A DNA stretch of 64,000 nucleotides, taken from NCBI RefSeq assembly GCF_000949385.2, contig NZ_JYKO02000001.1, positions 2,700,777-2,764,776 on the forward strand. The letters are read 5' to 3'. The translations under genes and the position numbers were made by a program. The DNA is from Pseudomonas sp. LFM046. GTDB taxonomy: Bacteria; Pseudomonadota; Gammaproteobacteria; Pseudomonadales; Pseudomonadaceae. Positions 20,869 through 29,094 of this stretch are shown one piece after another. The notes under the pieces are model-generated. The model searched no databases. It saw nothing but the letters and a program-made list of their open reading frames with translations, and was not told the origin of the DNA. Numbering within the stretch: position 1 is the stretch's first letter; every line of letters begins with the position of its first letter.

Positions 20869-21426
20869 TTACCAGCGAACGCGCTGTTCGGCGATACGCT
20901 GACGCGTGGACTCGATCCACTCTTCGCGGGTTTGGAAGCCCGGCCGTCTGCGGCACATCGCCTCGGTGCGGGCGAGGATTTCTTCGCTGCTCTGATCCAA
21001 GTCCAGCGGCTCGCGGCACGGCTGGTTGGTATAGAACGGTGAGTCCACGTACATCTCGATCGGATTGCCCTCGGGGTCCTTGAAGTACATGGACCAGGCA
21101 TTGCCATGGTCCACCTGGTCGATGTTCTGGATGCCGTTGGCCTTGGCAAAGGCGTAGTAGCTCTTGAGATCATCCAGCGAGTCGAGCAGGAACGACAGCT
21201 GGTTGATAGGGTTGAACGGCAGGTCGATCGGCTTGCCATCGAACAGCACCAACTGGTGATGGATCTCGGGGTTTTGGGTCATGAAGAAGAGCCGGTGGCC
21301 GGTGGAGGCCACGCCCTTGTCGCTGACGATAAACCCGAGCTTTTGGCAGTAGAACTCGACCATGTTGTCCAGATCGGCACAGAAGGTTCCGGTATGGGTG
21401 AAGTTGATCCGTGGAAGAGTGGCCAT
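20869..21426 (-). CDS. Single-domain VOC extradiol dioxygenase-like protein
   Basis: 185 residues. One vicinal-oxygen-chelate module (about 6-130) followed by a helical tail. Candidate metal ligands are H11 in FTHTGTF, H56 or H57 in PEIHHQLVLFDG and E124 in NPIEMYVDSP, the 2-His-1-Glu order of type I extradiol dioxygenases. The short length matches the one-domain (BphC III-like) group rather than two-domain enzymes. With the hydroxylase and the FAH enzyme it would provide meta-cleavage of a catechol. A glyoxalase or other VOC function cannot be excluded, but the operon favours ring cleavage. Confidence 0.8.
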   Translation of the reverse strand: MATLPRINFTHTGTFCADLDNMVEFYCQKLGFIVSDKGVASTGHRLFFMTQNPEIHHQLVLFDGKPIDLPFNPINQLSFLLDSLDDLKSYYAFAKANGIQNIDQVDHGNAWSMYFKDPEGNPIEMYVDSPFYTNQPCREPLDLDQSSEEILARTEAMCRRRPGFQTREEWIESTRQRIAEQRVRW

Positions 21427-21463
21427 GTGCTATGTCCTATTCTTGTGATTGTGGGATGGAAGA

Positions 21464-22315
21464 TCAGACTTCGTCGATGACAGGGTTCGAGAGCGTTCCG
21501 ATCTGGGAAATGACCACCTCGAATACATCGCCCGGCTTGAGGAAGATCGGCGGCGTGCGTTTGAAGCCGATTCCGCTTGGGGTGCCGGTGGCGAGAATGT
21601 CGCCGGGGTTCCAGTCCAGTGCTTGCGAGACGTACGAGATCAGGTGGGGAATATCGAACGCCAGTTCGGACAGGCTGCCCTCTTGCATCTGCTCGCCGTT
21701 GAGGATCCCGCGGACTTGGAGCTGGCGATAGTCGGCGATTTCATCTGCCGTCACCAGCCACGGGCCCAGCGAGCCAGTGCTGCGGAACGTCTTGCCCATA
21801 CCGTACTGGTGGGTGTGGAACTGCCAATCACGGACGCTGGCATCGTTGAAGCAGGTGTAGCCGGCCACGTGGTCCATTGCGTTCTCGGGGGCGATGTGCG
21901 ACCCGCCCTTGCCGATGACTACTGCCAGTTCTGCTTCGAAATCAAACTCCTCCGAGACAGTCGGACGAACCAACGGGGCGCCATGGGCCAGCAGCGTTTC
22001 AGCGAAGCGCTGGAAAATGACAGGGTGCTTGCCCACCTTGCGACCTGCCTCCTCGGCGTGAGCCACGTAGTTGATACCTACGCAGATAACCTTGCCGGGC
22101 GCGGGAATTACGGGGTCGAGGCGCACCTCATCCAATGCGTGATCGCTGGGTGCATTGGCGGCCAGCAGCTTGGCCTGGGCCAGCTTCTCGGAGTTGGAGA
22201 TCAGGGTGGCCAGATTCGGTACGCCAGGCAAGTGCTTGGCGAGGTTCACAACCCGATCCCCAACGACAGCACCGAAGCTGGCTTGGCCGTTGAACTGGTA
22301 AGAGATGAGTTTCAT
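21464..22315 (-). CDS. Fumarylacetoacetate hydrolase-family enzyme
   Basis: 283 residues from MKLISYQFNG, preceded by GGAGGA. The catalytic domain has GVNY-type VGINYVAHAEEAG, the metal ligands E127 and E129 in FDFEAELAVVIGKG and an Asp in CFNDASVRDWQ, then ILATGTPSGIGF. FAH-family enzymes of this size act on ring-cleavage products as hydrolase, hydratase, isomerase or decarboxylase. Which of these applies is not visible, but C-C bond hydrolysis or hydration of a 2-hydroxymuconate-type product fits. It is the first gene of the meta-cleavage operon, with the palindrome TTTGTGCACAAA 21 bp before its start. Confidence 0.9.
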   Translation of the reverse strand: MKLISYQFNGQASFGAVVGDRVVNLAKHLPGVPNLATLISNSEKLAQAKLLAANAPSDHALDEVRLDPVIPAPGKVICVGINYVAHAEEAGRKVGKHPVIFQRFAETLLAHGAPLVRPTVSEEFDFEAELAVVIGKGGSHIAPENAMDHVAGYTCFNDASVRDWQFHTHQYGMGKTFRSTGSLGPWLVTADEIADYRQLQVRGILNGEQMQEGSLSELAFDIPHLISYVSQALDWNPGDILATGTPSGIGFKRTPPIFLKPGDVFEVVISQIGTLSNPVIDEV

Positions 22316-22335
22316 TAGGTGTCCTCCAGGGTGTT

Positions 22336-22368
22336 TTTGTGCACAAAACATAATTCCTTGCACAATAA
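22336..22368. promoter_or_regulatory. Operator-like palindrome in the divergent catabolic promoter
   Basis: TTTGTGCACAAA (22336-22347) is identical to 14800-14811, with a further half-site TTGCACAATA at about 22359-22368. It sits between the minus-strand FAH operon and the plus-strand DUF1185 operon, so one regulator could control both. It is the strongest link between these operons and the GntR gene 5 kb away. Confidence 0.68.
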
Positions 22369-22438
22369 ACCGCAAGATGCATAATGCGAAAGCCCCGTCG
22401 TGAAAATCTTTCTCGGCAGTACCAGCAGGAGAACGCGC

Positions 22439-23020
22439 ATGTCTTTGGTGAAAGTTCGCAAGTACAAACTGGACGTGGAGGAGATCCTCCATGAAGGAGG
22501 CCCAATCGCCGCGCAGCCACTGAGAATTGCTGTCGCTGTGGCGGTAGTCGAAAACCCCTATGCAGGCCGTTATGTCGAAGACCTGCTGCCATTCATGCAG
22601 GAGCTGCGCACGCTTGGTCGCGACCTGTCGGGCCGTCTGATCGATGCACTCGGTGGCAGGGAAGTGGTTCAGGCGTATGGCAAGGCCGCGATCGTGGGTG
22701 AGGATGGTGAGCTGGAGCATGGCGCCGTCTGGCACGAGGCGGGGGGCTGGGCGATGCGCGAGGCTCTGGGTGAGCCCAAGGCCATCGTGCCGTCAGCGAA
22801 GACCATCGGCGGTCCTGGCTGCCGTCTGGTGCTACCCCTGGGGCATATCCAGGCGGCCTACGTCCGCAGCCACTTCGGCGTTGCCGAAATGACGCTCTGG
22901 GATGGCCCACGCCGCAACGAGATTGCATTCGGTCTGGCGATGGCTACCGGTGGGCGAATTCATGCGCGCCTGGGTGGCCTGGCTGCGGCCGATGTGAAGG
23001 GTGAGGATGGCCTGCGCTAG
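22439..23020 (+). CDS. DUF1185 (amino acid synthesis family) protein
   Basis: 193 residues from ATG 22439, with AGGAGA upstream. The conserved family blocks are VRKYKLDVEEILHEGG, AVVENPYAGRY, GKAAIVGEDGELEHGAVWHE and PSAKTIGGPGCRLVLPLGH. The family has a known fold, but its biochemical role is not established; the family name is not informative. It is the first gene of the plus-strand operon divergent from the FAH operon and shares its operator region. Its place with dehydrogenases and a thiolase suggests a role on a carbonyl or CoA intermediate; that is inference. Confidence 0.85.
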   Translation: MSLVKVRKYKLDVEEILHEGGPIAAQPLRIAVAVAVVENPYAGRYVEDLLPFMQELRTLGRDLSGRLIDALGGREVVQAYGKAAIVGEDGELEHGAVWHEAGGWAMREALGEPKAIVPSAKTIGGPGCRLVLPLGHIQAAYVRSHFGVAEMTLWDGPRRNEIAFGLAMATGGRIHARLGGLAAADVKGEDGLR

Positions 23021-23104
23021 CCGCTCGTAACCCTAATAGAACTGCCGCGCTCGGCTTGTTGCCGAGGCGTATCTGCACAACAAGAACAAAAGTTGGAGAT
23101 ATCC

Positions 23105-24217
23105 ATGACGAAAATGATGCGTGCTGCCCGTATGTATGAATGCGGCAAACCCATGGAGCTTGAGAACATTCCGGTTCCGACCATTCGTCCGACTGAGGTG
23201 CTGGTTCGGGTCAAGGCCTGTGGCATCGTGCCTAACCTGCACAATATTCTGACCAATTGGACCACCTGGTTCCCTCATCTGCCTTTGCCGAAACTGCCTG
23301 CCATCTTCGGCCTCGATCCTGCCGGGGTCGTCGAACAGGTAGGTGAGCAGGTCTACGACTTCAAACCCGGTGATCGTGTTTACGTCAATCCGGCCCGCTA
23401 CTGCGGTTCCTGTCGTGCCTGTCGTTCTGGCAATACCACCGGCTGCAGTGCCTACACGTTTAACGGCTACTTCGGCTTCACACCGCGCAGTCCCCAGATG
23501 TTTGAGCACTATCCCTACGGTGGGCTGTGCGAATTCATGCCGGCGCCGCAGTACAGCCTGGTGAAAATCCCGGACAGCATGAGCTTCGAAACGGCCGCGC
23601 GGCTGGGCTACCTCGGTACGGCGTACCGTGCTCTCAAGAAGGCGAATGTTGGCCCGGGCAGCACGGTGCTTATCAACGGCATCAGCGGCACCCTGGGGCT
23701 TGGTGCAGTTGCGCTGGCCCTCGCCATGGGCGCGCGCAAGATCCTCGGGACCGCCCGCAATGAGGCGTTGTTCCAGAAGGTGAAGGATCTGGCTGCGCCG
23801 GGACGGATCGAGATTCATACCCTCGGTAATGGCTCCATCGCACAATGGGCAGACAAAGTCACTCACGGGGAAGGTGTTGACGTTGTCATCGACGCTCTCG
23901 GCCCTGGTGCGTCCTACGAACCGCTGGTTGATGCACTGCGCGCGCTTCATCGCTCCGGCCAACTGGTCAACATCGGTGCTGTGGCCGGTGATGTACCGCT
24001 CGACCTGCACTGGATCATGGACAATGACATCCATGTATGCGGCTCGGCGTGGTTCACCACCGGGCAAGGCCAGGAGATGGCCGATATGGTCGAGTCGGGC
24101 GTGCTGGACCTTTCGTTCTACGAGCACACTGTTTTCCCGCTCGAGCAGGTCAATCAGGCGATTAGCGGCATCGAGAATCGCCATGGCGGCTTCAGCAACT
24201 ACGTCATCGCACCCTGA
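23105..24217 (+). CDS. Medium-chain dehydrogenase/reductase with incomplete catalytic zinc site
   Basis: 370 residues from ATG 23105 (GGAGAT upstream). MDR fold with structural zinc cysteines C100, C103, C106 and C114 (CGSCRACRSGNTTGC), catalytic-site C39 in KACGIVPNLHN, and a Rossmann stretch LINGISGTLGLGAVALALAM. The usual GHE motif is replaced by GLDPAG (69-74), so the second catalytic zinc ligand is missing and NGISGTLG resembles the quinone reductase glycine pattern. It may therefore act as a zinc-independent reductase or use other ligands. It follows the DUF1185 gene and is separated from the next gene by a strong hairpin. Confidence 0.82.
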   Translation: MTKMMRAARMYECGKPMELENIPVPTIRPTEVLVRVKACGIVPNLHNILTNWTTWFPHLPLPKLPAIFGLDPAGVVEQVGEQVYDFKPGDRVYVNPARYCGSCRACRSGNTTGCSAYTFNGYFGFTPRSPQMFEHYPYGGLCEFMPAPQYSLVKIPDSMSFETAARLGYLGTAYRALKKANVGPGSTVLINGISGTLGLGAVALALAMGARKILGTARNEALFQKVKDLAAPGRIEIHTLGNGSIAQWADKVTHGEGVDVVIDALGPGASYEPLVDALRALHRSGQLVNIGAVAGDVPLDLHWIMDNDIHVCGSAWFTTGQGQEMADMVESGVLDLSFYEHTVFPLEQVNQAISGIENRHGGFSNYVIAP

Positions 24218-24221
24218 ACAG

Positions 24222-24252
24222 ATGCCGGACAGGGGCTGCCCCTGTCCGGCAT
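24222..24252 (+). terminator. Strong stem-loop between the MDR and cupin genes
   Basis: A perfect 14-bp stem ATGCCGGACAGGGG and its complement (24222-24235, 24239-24252) with a 3-nt loop starts 4 bp after the MDR stop. Only TACTATCT follows, so it is not a canonical terminator. It may reduce expression of, or stabilise, the mRNA segments of the operon. Confidence 0.5.
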
Positions 24253-24283
24253 TACTATCTACATGAGATGAGTGGTGTCGAGC

Positions 24284-24811
24284 ATGCAAATAAGAAGAGT
24301 TGTGACCGGGCGCGATGAATCGGGGCGTTCGGTATTCCTTTCCGATGGTCCGGCCCCACGGCATAAGGATTTCCAGGATCTACCGGGGCACGGTGTAGCT
24401 CAGATTTGGTGTTCTGGTGCTGGGACTGAGGAGGCCGGAGATCCGACCCTACGCTACGGATCGCTCATTCCTGGTCCAGGTGCTACGTCGTTGCTGATGG
24501 TCAATTTCCCACCAGACACCGTTATGGCGGCTCCTCTCGATCCTGACCGTGCGCTGAGCGAGCTGTCTGCTGCTCTGCCCGGTCTGTTCGAATGCTTCGA
24601 ACCTGACCAGCCAGGTATGCACCGGACCCCCACGATCGACTACGGCATCTTGCTGGAAGGCGAGCTCTGGCTGGAACTCGATGACGGCCAGGAGAGGCTG
24701 CTGCGTGCTGGTGATGTGATCATCCAGAACGCAACGCGGCATGCGTGGCGCAACCGCTCGCACGCTGTCGCCAAGGCCGCCTTTTTCATGGTGGGTTGTT
24801 CCACCACCTGA
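24284..24811 (+). CDS. Cupin-domain protein
   Basis: 175 residues from ATG 24284 (an in-frame GTG lies 12 bp upstream). The C-terminal half carries the cupin barrel: PTIDYGILLEGELWLELDDG and LRAGDVIIQNATRHAWRN, with a metal-ligand-like His in the second motif. The first motif has no clear HxH. Related proteins sit in aromatic and alicyclic catabolic operons as isomerase-like or regulatory proteins; the function is unknown. Confidence 0.8.
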   Translation: MQIRRVVTGRDESGRSVFLSDGPAPRHKDFQDLPGHGVAQIWCSGAGTEEAGDPTLRYGSLIPGPGATSLLMVNFPPDTVMAAPLDPDRALSELSAALPGLFECFEPDQPGMHRTPTIDYGILLEGELWLELDDGQERLLRAGDVIIQNATRHAWRNRSHAVAKAAFFMVGCSTT

Positions 24812-24873
24812 TCCATCAGGGCCTAGTTACCTCTGCCTTCGGGCGGGGGGACGGGTTAGTTCAGAGAAGTGCA

Positions 24874-26055
24874 ATGACTGAAGTTGTGATTGTTGCTGCT
24901 GTCCGCACGCCCATCGGACGGTTCGGCGGAATGCTGTCCCAAGTTCCAGCCACCGAACTGGGAGCCGTGAGTTTACGTGCCCTGTTGGACCGCACCAGGG
25001 TGCCGGTGAAGGATGTCGATGAGGTCATCATGGGGCAGGTCCTGGCAGCCGCCGCCGGGCAGAATCCCGCTCGCCAGAGCGCAGTAGGTGCCGGACTGCC
25101 GTTCACGGTTCCAGCCTTTACCCTCAACAAGGTTTGTGGGTCTGGGCTGAAGGCCGTCCATCTGGCCGTCCAAGCTATTCGCAGCGGAGATGCGGAAATT
25201 GTCTTGGCTGGTGGGCAGGAGAATATGAGCGCCGCCCCTTTTCTGCTGGAGCGCGCACGGCAGGGGCTGCGCATGGGGCATGCCCAGTTACTGGACAGCA
25301 TGATCCATGACGGATTGTGGGATGCCTTCAATGACTATCACATGGGCATGACCGCGGAGAACCTGGCCGAACAGTATGGGATCACTCGTGAACAGCAAGA
25401 CGCCTATGCGCTGTCGTCTCATCGACGAGCAGCTAACGCGCGACTTGCTGGTCGGTTCGAAGCAGAGGTCGTTCCGGTGACTGTGGTGGGACGGAAAGGT
25501 GAATCCCGAACACTTGTGGAGGATGAATCGCCCGCTATCGAACCTACATTGGAAGGCTTGAGCAGGCTCCGACCAGCCTTTCATAAGGACGGCTCGGTCA
25601 CTGCAGGAAATGCTTCACCGCTGAACGACGGAGCCGCCGCAGTCATGGTCATGAGTGCAGATCGGGCCCGGGCCTATGGGCTGCCGGTGTTGGCGACGAT
25701 CAGAGCCTTTGCGAGCGTTGGAGTCGAACCTTCGGTAATGGGGATCGGGCCGGTATTCGCTACCGATCTGTGCCTTCAGAAGGCCGGCTGGCACGTGGAT
25801 CAGTTGGATCTTGTCGAAGCGAACGAGGCTTTCGCCGTTCAGACCCTGGCGGTTAGTCGGGAGCTGGGGTGGGACACTGGCAAGGTCAATGTGAATGGCG
25901 GCGCCATTGCACTGGGCCACCCACTGGGGGCATCGGGTTGCCGCATCCTGGTGTCGCTCCTGCACGAAATGGGCAGGCGCGATGCACGGCGTGGACTCGC
26001 CACGCTATGTATCGGTGGCGGGCAGGGCGTTGCTCTTGCCTTGGAACGTGGCTGA
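24874..26055 (+). CDS. Thiolase (acetyl-CoA acyltransferase family)
   Basis: 393 residues from ATG 24874. The thiolase type II active site is complete: C88 in LNKVCGSGLKAV, H349 in ALGHPLGASG and C379 in LCIGGGQG. NDGAAAVMVMS and VEANEAFAVQTLA are also typical. It either cleaves a 3-oxoacyl-CoA by thiolysis or makes acetoacetyl-CoA; at the lower end of a catabolic operon, thiolysis to acetyl-CoA is likely. No CoA ligase or CoA transferase is encoded nearby, so activation must come from elsewhere. The next gene starts 12 bp downstream. Confidence 0.92.
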   Translation: MTEVVIVAAVRTPIGRFGGMLSQVPATELGAVSLRALLDRTRVPVKDVDEVIMGQVLAAAAGQNPARQSAVGAGLPFTVPAFTLNKVCGSGLKAVHLAVQAIRSGDAEIVLAGGQENMSAAPFLLERARQGLRMGHAQLLDSMIHDGLWDAFNDYHMGMTAENLAEQYGITREQQDAYALSSHRRAANARLAGRFEAEVVPVTVVGRKGESRTLVEDESPAIEPTLEGLSRLRPAFHKDGSVTAGNASPLNDGAAAVMVMSADRARAYGLPVLATIRAFASVGVEPSVMGIGPVFATDLCLQKAGWHVDQLDLVEANEAFAVQTLAVSRELGWDTGKVNVNGGAIALGHPLGASGCRILVSLLHEMGRRDARRGLATLCIGGGQGVALALERG

Positions 26056-26067
26056 GGAGAAATCTGG

Positions 26068-26625
26068 ATGAGAACAGTCCAATTTGTGGGGCTTTCAGGA
26101 AGCTTGAGAGCCAACTCAGCTCACGACGTGATCCTTCGTACGATCTCCGAGGAGCTTTTGCCGGTGGATACCCGGTTAATCGTGCATTGCCTCCACGAGA
26201 TTCCCCTGTACAACGAGGATCTGGACGGCGAAGGCGCCAAGGCTCCTGAACCGGTCCGGCGACTCCGGCAAGTTGTCCTCGAAGCGGATGGTCTAGTGAT
26301 TGGGTCTCCGGAGTACAACCATGGCATGTCGGGCGTGATGAAGAACGCGCTTGATTGGCTGTCTCGCCCCCACGGCAAGTCGGTACTCAAAGGCAAGCCC
26401 GTTCTAACTTTCACTGCATCTCCTGCATTTACGGGCGGCGTCCGCGCCCAACAGCAACTCAACGAAACTCTTTGGGCTATGCCGGTGGAGTTGGTTCGCT
26501 ATCCCCAGATAGTGATTGGTGGCGTGAACGCGAAGATCGCCCAGGGACGGCTTGTGGATGACGCCGTGCGGCAGTTTATGGAAAAGGGGTTGCTGGAACT
26601 TCGAGCAATGATCCCGCGCTTCTAG
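26068..26625 (+). CDS. NADPH-dependent FMN reductase family protein
   Basis: 185 residues, flavodoxin-like FMN reductase. The phosphate loop GLSGSLRANSAHD (8-20) and the flavin-contacting GSPEYNHGMSGVMKNALDWL (residues 76-95) are clear. It reduces FMN, or a quinone or nitro substrate, with NAD(P)H. In this operon it could supply reduced flavin or protect from quinone products of catechol chemistry; the true role is not visible. It is tightly spaced after the thiolase. Confidence 0.88.
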   Translation: MRTVQFVGLSGSLRANSAHDVILRTISEELLPVDTRLIVHCLHEIPLYNEDLDGEGAKAPEPVRRLRQVVLEADGLVIGSPEYNHGMSGVMKNALDWLSRPHGKSVLKGKPVLTFTASPAFTGGVRAQQQLNETLWAMPVELVRYPQIVIGGVNAKIAQGRLVDDAVRQFMEKGLLELRAMIPRF

Positions 26626-26677
26626 ACAGCAAGTGGTACCGCGCTTTAGCTGCCCCGTACACCTGAGGTGAATAGAT

Positions 26678-27337
26678 ATGGACAAGCCATCGACCGTTCG
26701 AGCCCTGGAAGACTTAAGCCGCGAGCGGCTGTCGAAGAGCTTCTTCATGCGTGACTTCCTTTATTCGGAAATCAGCCAGATAGAGGGTATCCCCAACATC
26801 CCGGATTATCCCGAAAGGGCGATCGAGGCGGGGCGAAAGCTGTGTGAAGAGCTACTCGAGCCGCTACAGGATCGTTTCGGCCGAATTGCCATCCGGTCGG
26901 CATACCGTGCGCCTGCCATCAATGCCAAGGGGGCAGAGAACAATCGGCAGTACAGCTGTGCCGACAACGAGCGGAACTTCGCATCTCATATCTGGGACTA
27001 CCCCGACTCTGAGGGCTACCTTGGCGCAACGGCCTGCATTGTTGTTCCTGCCTTACTACCGTGGTACGAGCGGTATGGTGACTGGACCCCATTGGCTTGG
27101 TGGATTCATGACCACCTGCCTTACACCAGCCAGTTCTGGTTTCCACGTCTGGCGGCATTTAATTTGCGCTGGAGCGCAAATCCAAACACCCGGCAAAGCA
27201 TCGGAACCAACGTGGTGAATCCACACACCGGAGGCAACGAAGCGCTAGTGGCTGAAGGTATTGCGTCGCTCTCGCGTGACGAGAGATGCGTGCTGGTTGA
27301 TCGCTGGATATCGAGCTTGAGTGGCAATCAACGCTAG
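26678..27337 (+). CDS. Peptidase M15A-like family protein, function unknown
   Basis: 219 residues. FFMRDFLYSEISQIEGIPN, then RIAIRSAYRAPAINAKG and NFASHIWDYPDSEGYLGATA, followed by WWIHDHLPYTSQFWFP. The SAYR...N/H...D and HDHLPY pattern resembles peptidase M15 (D-Ala-D-Ala carboxypeptidase-like) folds, with His/Asp residues that could bind zinc. There is no signal peptide, so a cell-wall role is doubtful. It is the last gene of the plus-strand catabolic series, 52 bp after the FMN reductase. I recognise the family only as conserved and uncharacterised. Confidence 0.6.
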   Translation: MDKPSTVRALEDLSRERLSKSFFMRDFLYSEISQIEGIPNIPDYPERAIEAGRKLCEELLEPLQDRFGRIAIRSAYRAPAINAKGAENNRQYSCADNERNFASHIWDYPDSEGYLGATACIVVPALLPWYERYGDWTPLAWWIHDHLPYTSQFWFPRLAAFNLRWSANPNTRQSIGTNVVNPHTGGNEALVAEGIASLSRDERCVLVDRWISSLSGNQR

Positions 27338-28260
27338 TGCGCGATGCGCTTCTTTCGAACCCAAGTGATATGCCTGGGGGGCGCTTTTGGCCCAGGCTGT
27401 GCGACAACAGTGCCAACACCAGAACCGTATGCAAGATGTGCCCGAGCGCTCGTGAGGTTAAGTCAACAGTGTGCTGCTGACCGCGGCTTGAGTCTCCTAA
27501 CGCGTTTCTACAGCACTTGGAGGCGGGGAGGGCATGGCAACTGTTTCTGCTCTCCGGAGCAAGAGCGACCGCGTCAACCAGGGACCTGCGCTAGGGGCCT
27601 CTAGGCGAGCAGGGGCTGCACCCGCGAAACGTCACACCGATACTGCAGGTAGTGCTGAAAGCGGCTGAGTTGTCCAGCAGGCACTGGTTGTGCTGCGGAT
27701 TTGCTACCTGGGCGATGCGCAGTGGCTAGGAGCAAAACCCTAGTGCTTTTCTTCGGTTGGCGTGGCCCGAAGTCAGCGCCGCGTTCGTGGACAGCATCGG
27801 GAGCATTCCCGGGCAATTGTGGCCGCCCTCGCCGAACCTGGAGGTTGAAGGACTGCCGGGCCCATCTGGTTCAGCAGTTCAGCCAGGAAGCTGACCAGTT
27901 TGAACGGTTCAGCGCTGTTCACGATGGCAAACATCAGGCTGCGCGGAAGAAATTGACGCAGTTGGCCGCGGGCCTTGTTCCATCGGGCGATCGCTCAGCA
28001 GTGATGACCAGGATGCCCGGTTCGGTAGAGGGGCCGGAGGTGCAGCTGCCGATCTGGTCAATGCCCAAGGGGCGGATGTACGTATTACTGGCGGGATTGG
28101 TGTTGGGTAACACAGGTCCGTGTTGGTTACCGGAAACCGAAAAGGCGTGGGTCCAGAAGCCCCCCAAGGTTCAACTCCCAACACCGTGTCCCGGCCGACC
28201 TCTCGGCTTCTGCGCTGAAAGGCCGGACGGGACCGGGACTGCATAACCCCGACGCGTGGA
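27338..28260. other. 923-bp stretch without a convincing gene; possible decayed sequence
   Basis: No frame here has a start, ribosome site and family features together. On the minus strand 27934-28160 a 77-codon frame reads GFWTHAFSVSGNQHGPVLPN and further, and continues in another frame as LMFAIVNSAEPFKLVSFLAE (about 27860-27925), which looks like a decayed coding region. I could not assign it to a family. The base composition is like that of its neighbours. Confidence 0.35.
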
Positions 28261-29094
28261 TCAGTCCGGTGTCGGCAGCTTGCCAGTGCGCATCGCGGCA
28301 ATTACGCCACCGTCGATTAGCAGGTCGCTGCCGGTGATGAATCCTGCATCGGGGCCCAGCAGGAAGGATGCCGCGATCGCAATTTCCTCCGGCGGTGCCA
28401 TTCGCTGGGACGGTGAGGCAGACACCATGGCACGATACATGTCGCCAATCTCCGAATTCAGTTCGTGTTGCGCCAGAGGCGTGACGATGATGCCGGGGCT
28501 GATCGAATTGACGCGCGCACCGCGCTCGCCCCAGGTGATAGCCGAGGCCTGCACGCGCAAATGGTTGGCGCGCTTGGCCAGCATGTAGGCAACGACCGAA
28601 TTGGGAACGACATCACTCTGCAGAAACGGAAGCTTGAGCAGCTCCTCGGTAGGGGTATGGATTAGTGCCTGGTCCTGCTCCGGCGGCAGCGCTGGCATCA
28701 TGTGTCCGGCCATGCTGGAGATGATCAGACCGGCTCCGCCCGGTGCGACAACCTTTTGGAACTCGTCGAACACGACTGCGGCGCCATACAGATCCACTTC
28801 CAGGACGCGCTCGACCGGGGCCATATTCGGGGAAAGCCCTGCGGTATTGATAACTTGAGTCACCCGACCCAGAGCAGCGGCGGCAGTGGCAAGCGCCTGA
28901 ACTGACTCGCGCGAGGATACGTCTACAGGATGAGTCTCGACGGCGTAGCTGGCGTTGCGCATATCCTCAGCGGCTGCACTCAACGTCTTCTCGTTGAAAT
29001 CAGCCAGTAGCACGACCTTGCCGAATCCCTGCCGGCGTGCGATGGCGAGGCCGATTCCGCCCGCACCGATTACAACAACGACTTCTTTGGTCAC
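28261..29094 (-). CDS. SDR-family oxidoreductase
   Basis: 277 residues from GTG 29094, with AAGGAGA upstream. Short-chain dehydrogenase with a shortened cofactor loop GAGGIG (residues 10-15) in place of TGxxxGxG, an Asp ending strand 2 (LADF, favouring NAD), the NTAG-type INTAG (82-86), and catalytic Tyr170 and Lys174 in YMLAK. The C-terminal part has GARVNSISPGIIVTPLA and ITGSDLLIDGGV. It is strikingly similar to the product of 42382-43221. It likely oxidises a secondary alcohol. It is 150 bp downstream of the MFS gene on the same strand; a GC-rich hairpin (around 29123-29157) lies between. Confidence 0.88.
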   Translation of the reverse strand: MTKEVVVVIGAGGIGLAIARRQGFGKVVLLADFNEKTLSAAAEDMRNASYAVETHPVDVSSRESVQALATAAAALGRVTQVINTAGLSPNMAPVERVLEVDLYGAAVVFDEFQKVVAPGGAGLIISSMAGHMMPALPPEQDQALIHTPTEELLKLPFLQSDVVPNSVVAYMLAKRANHLRVQASAITWGERGARVNSISPGIIVTPLAQHELNSEIGDMYRAMVSASPSQRMAPPEEIAIAASFLLGPDAGFITGSDLLIDGGVIAAMRTGKLPTPD

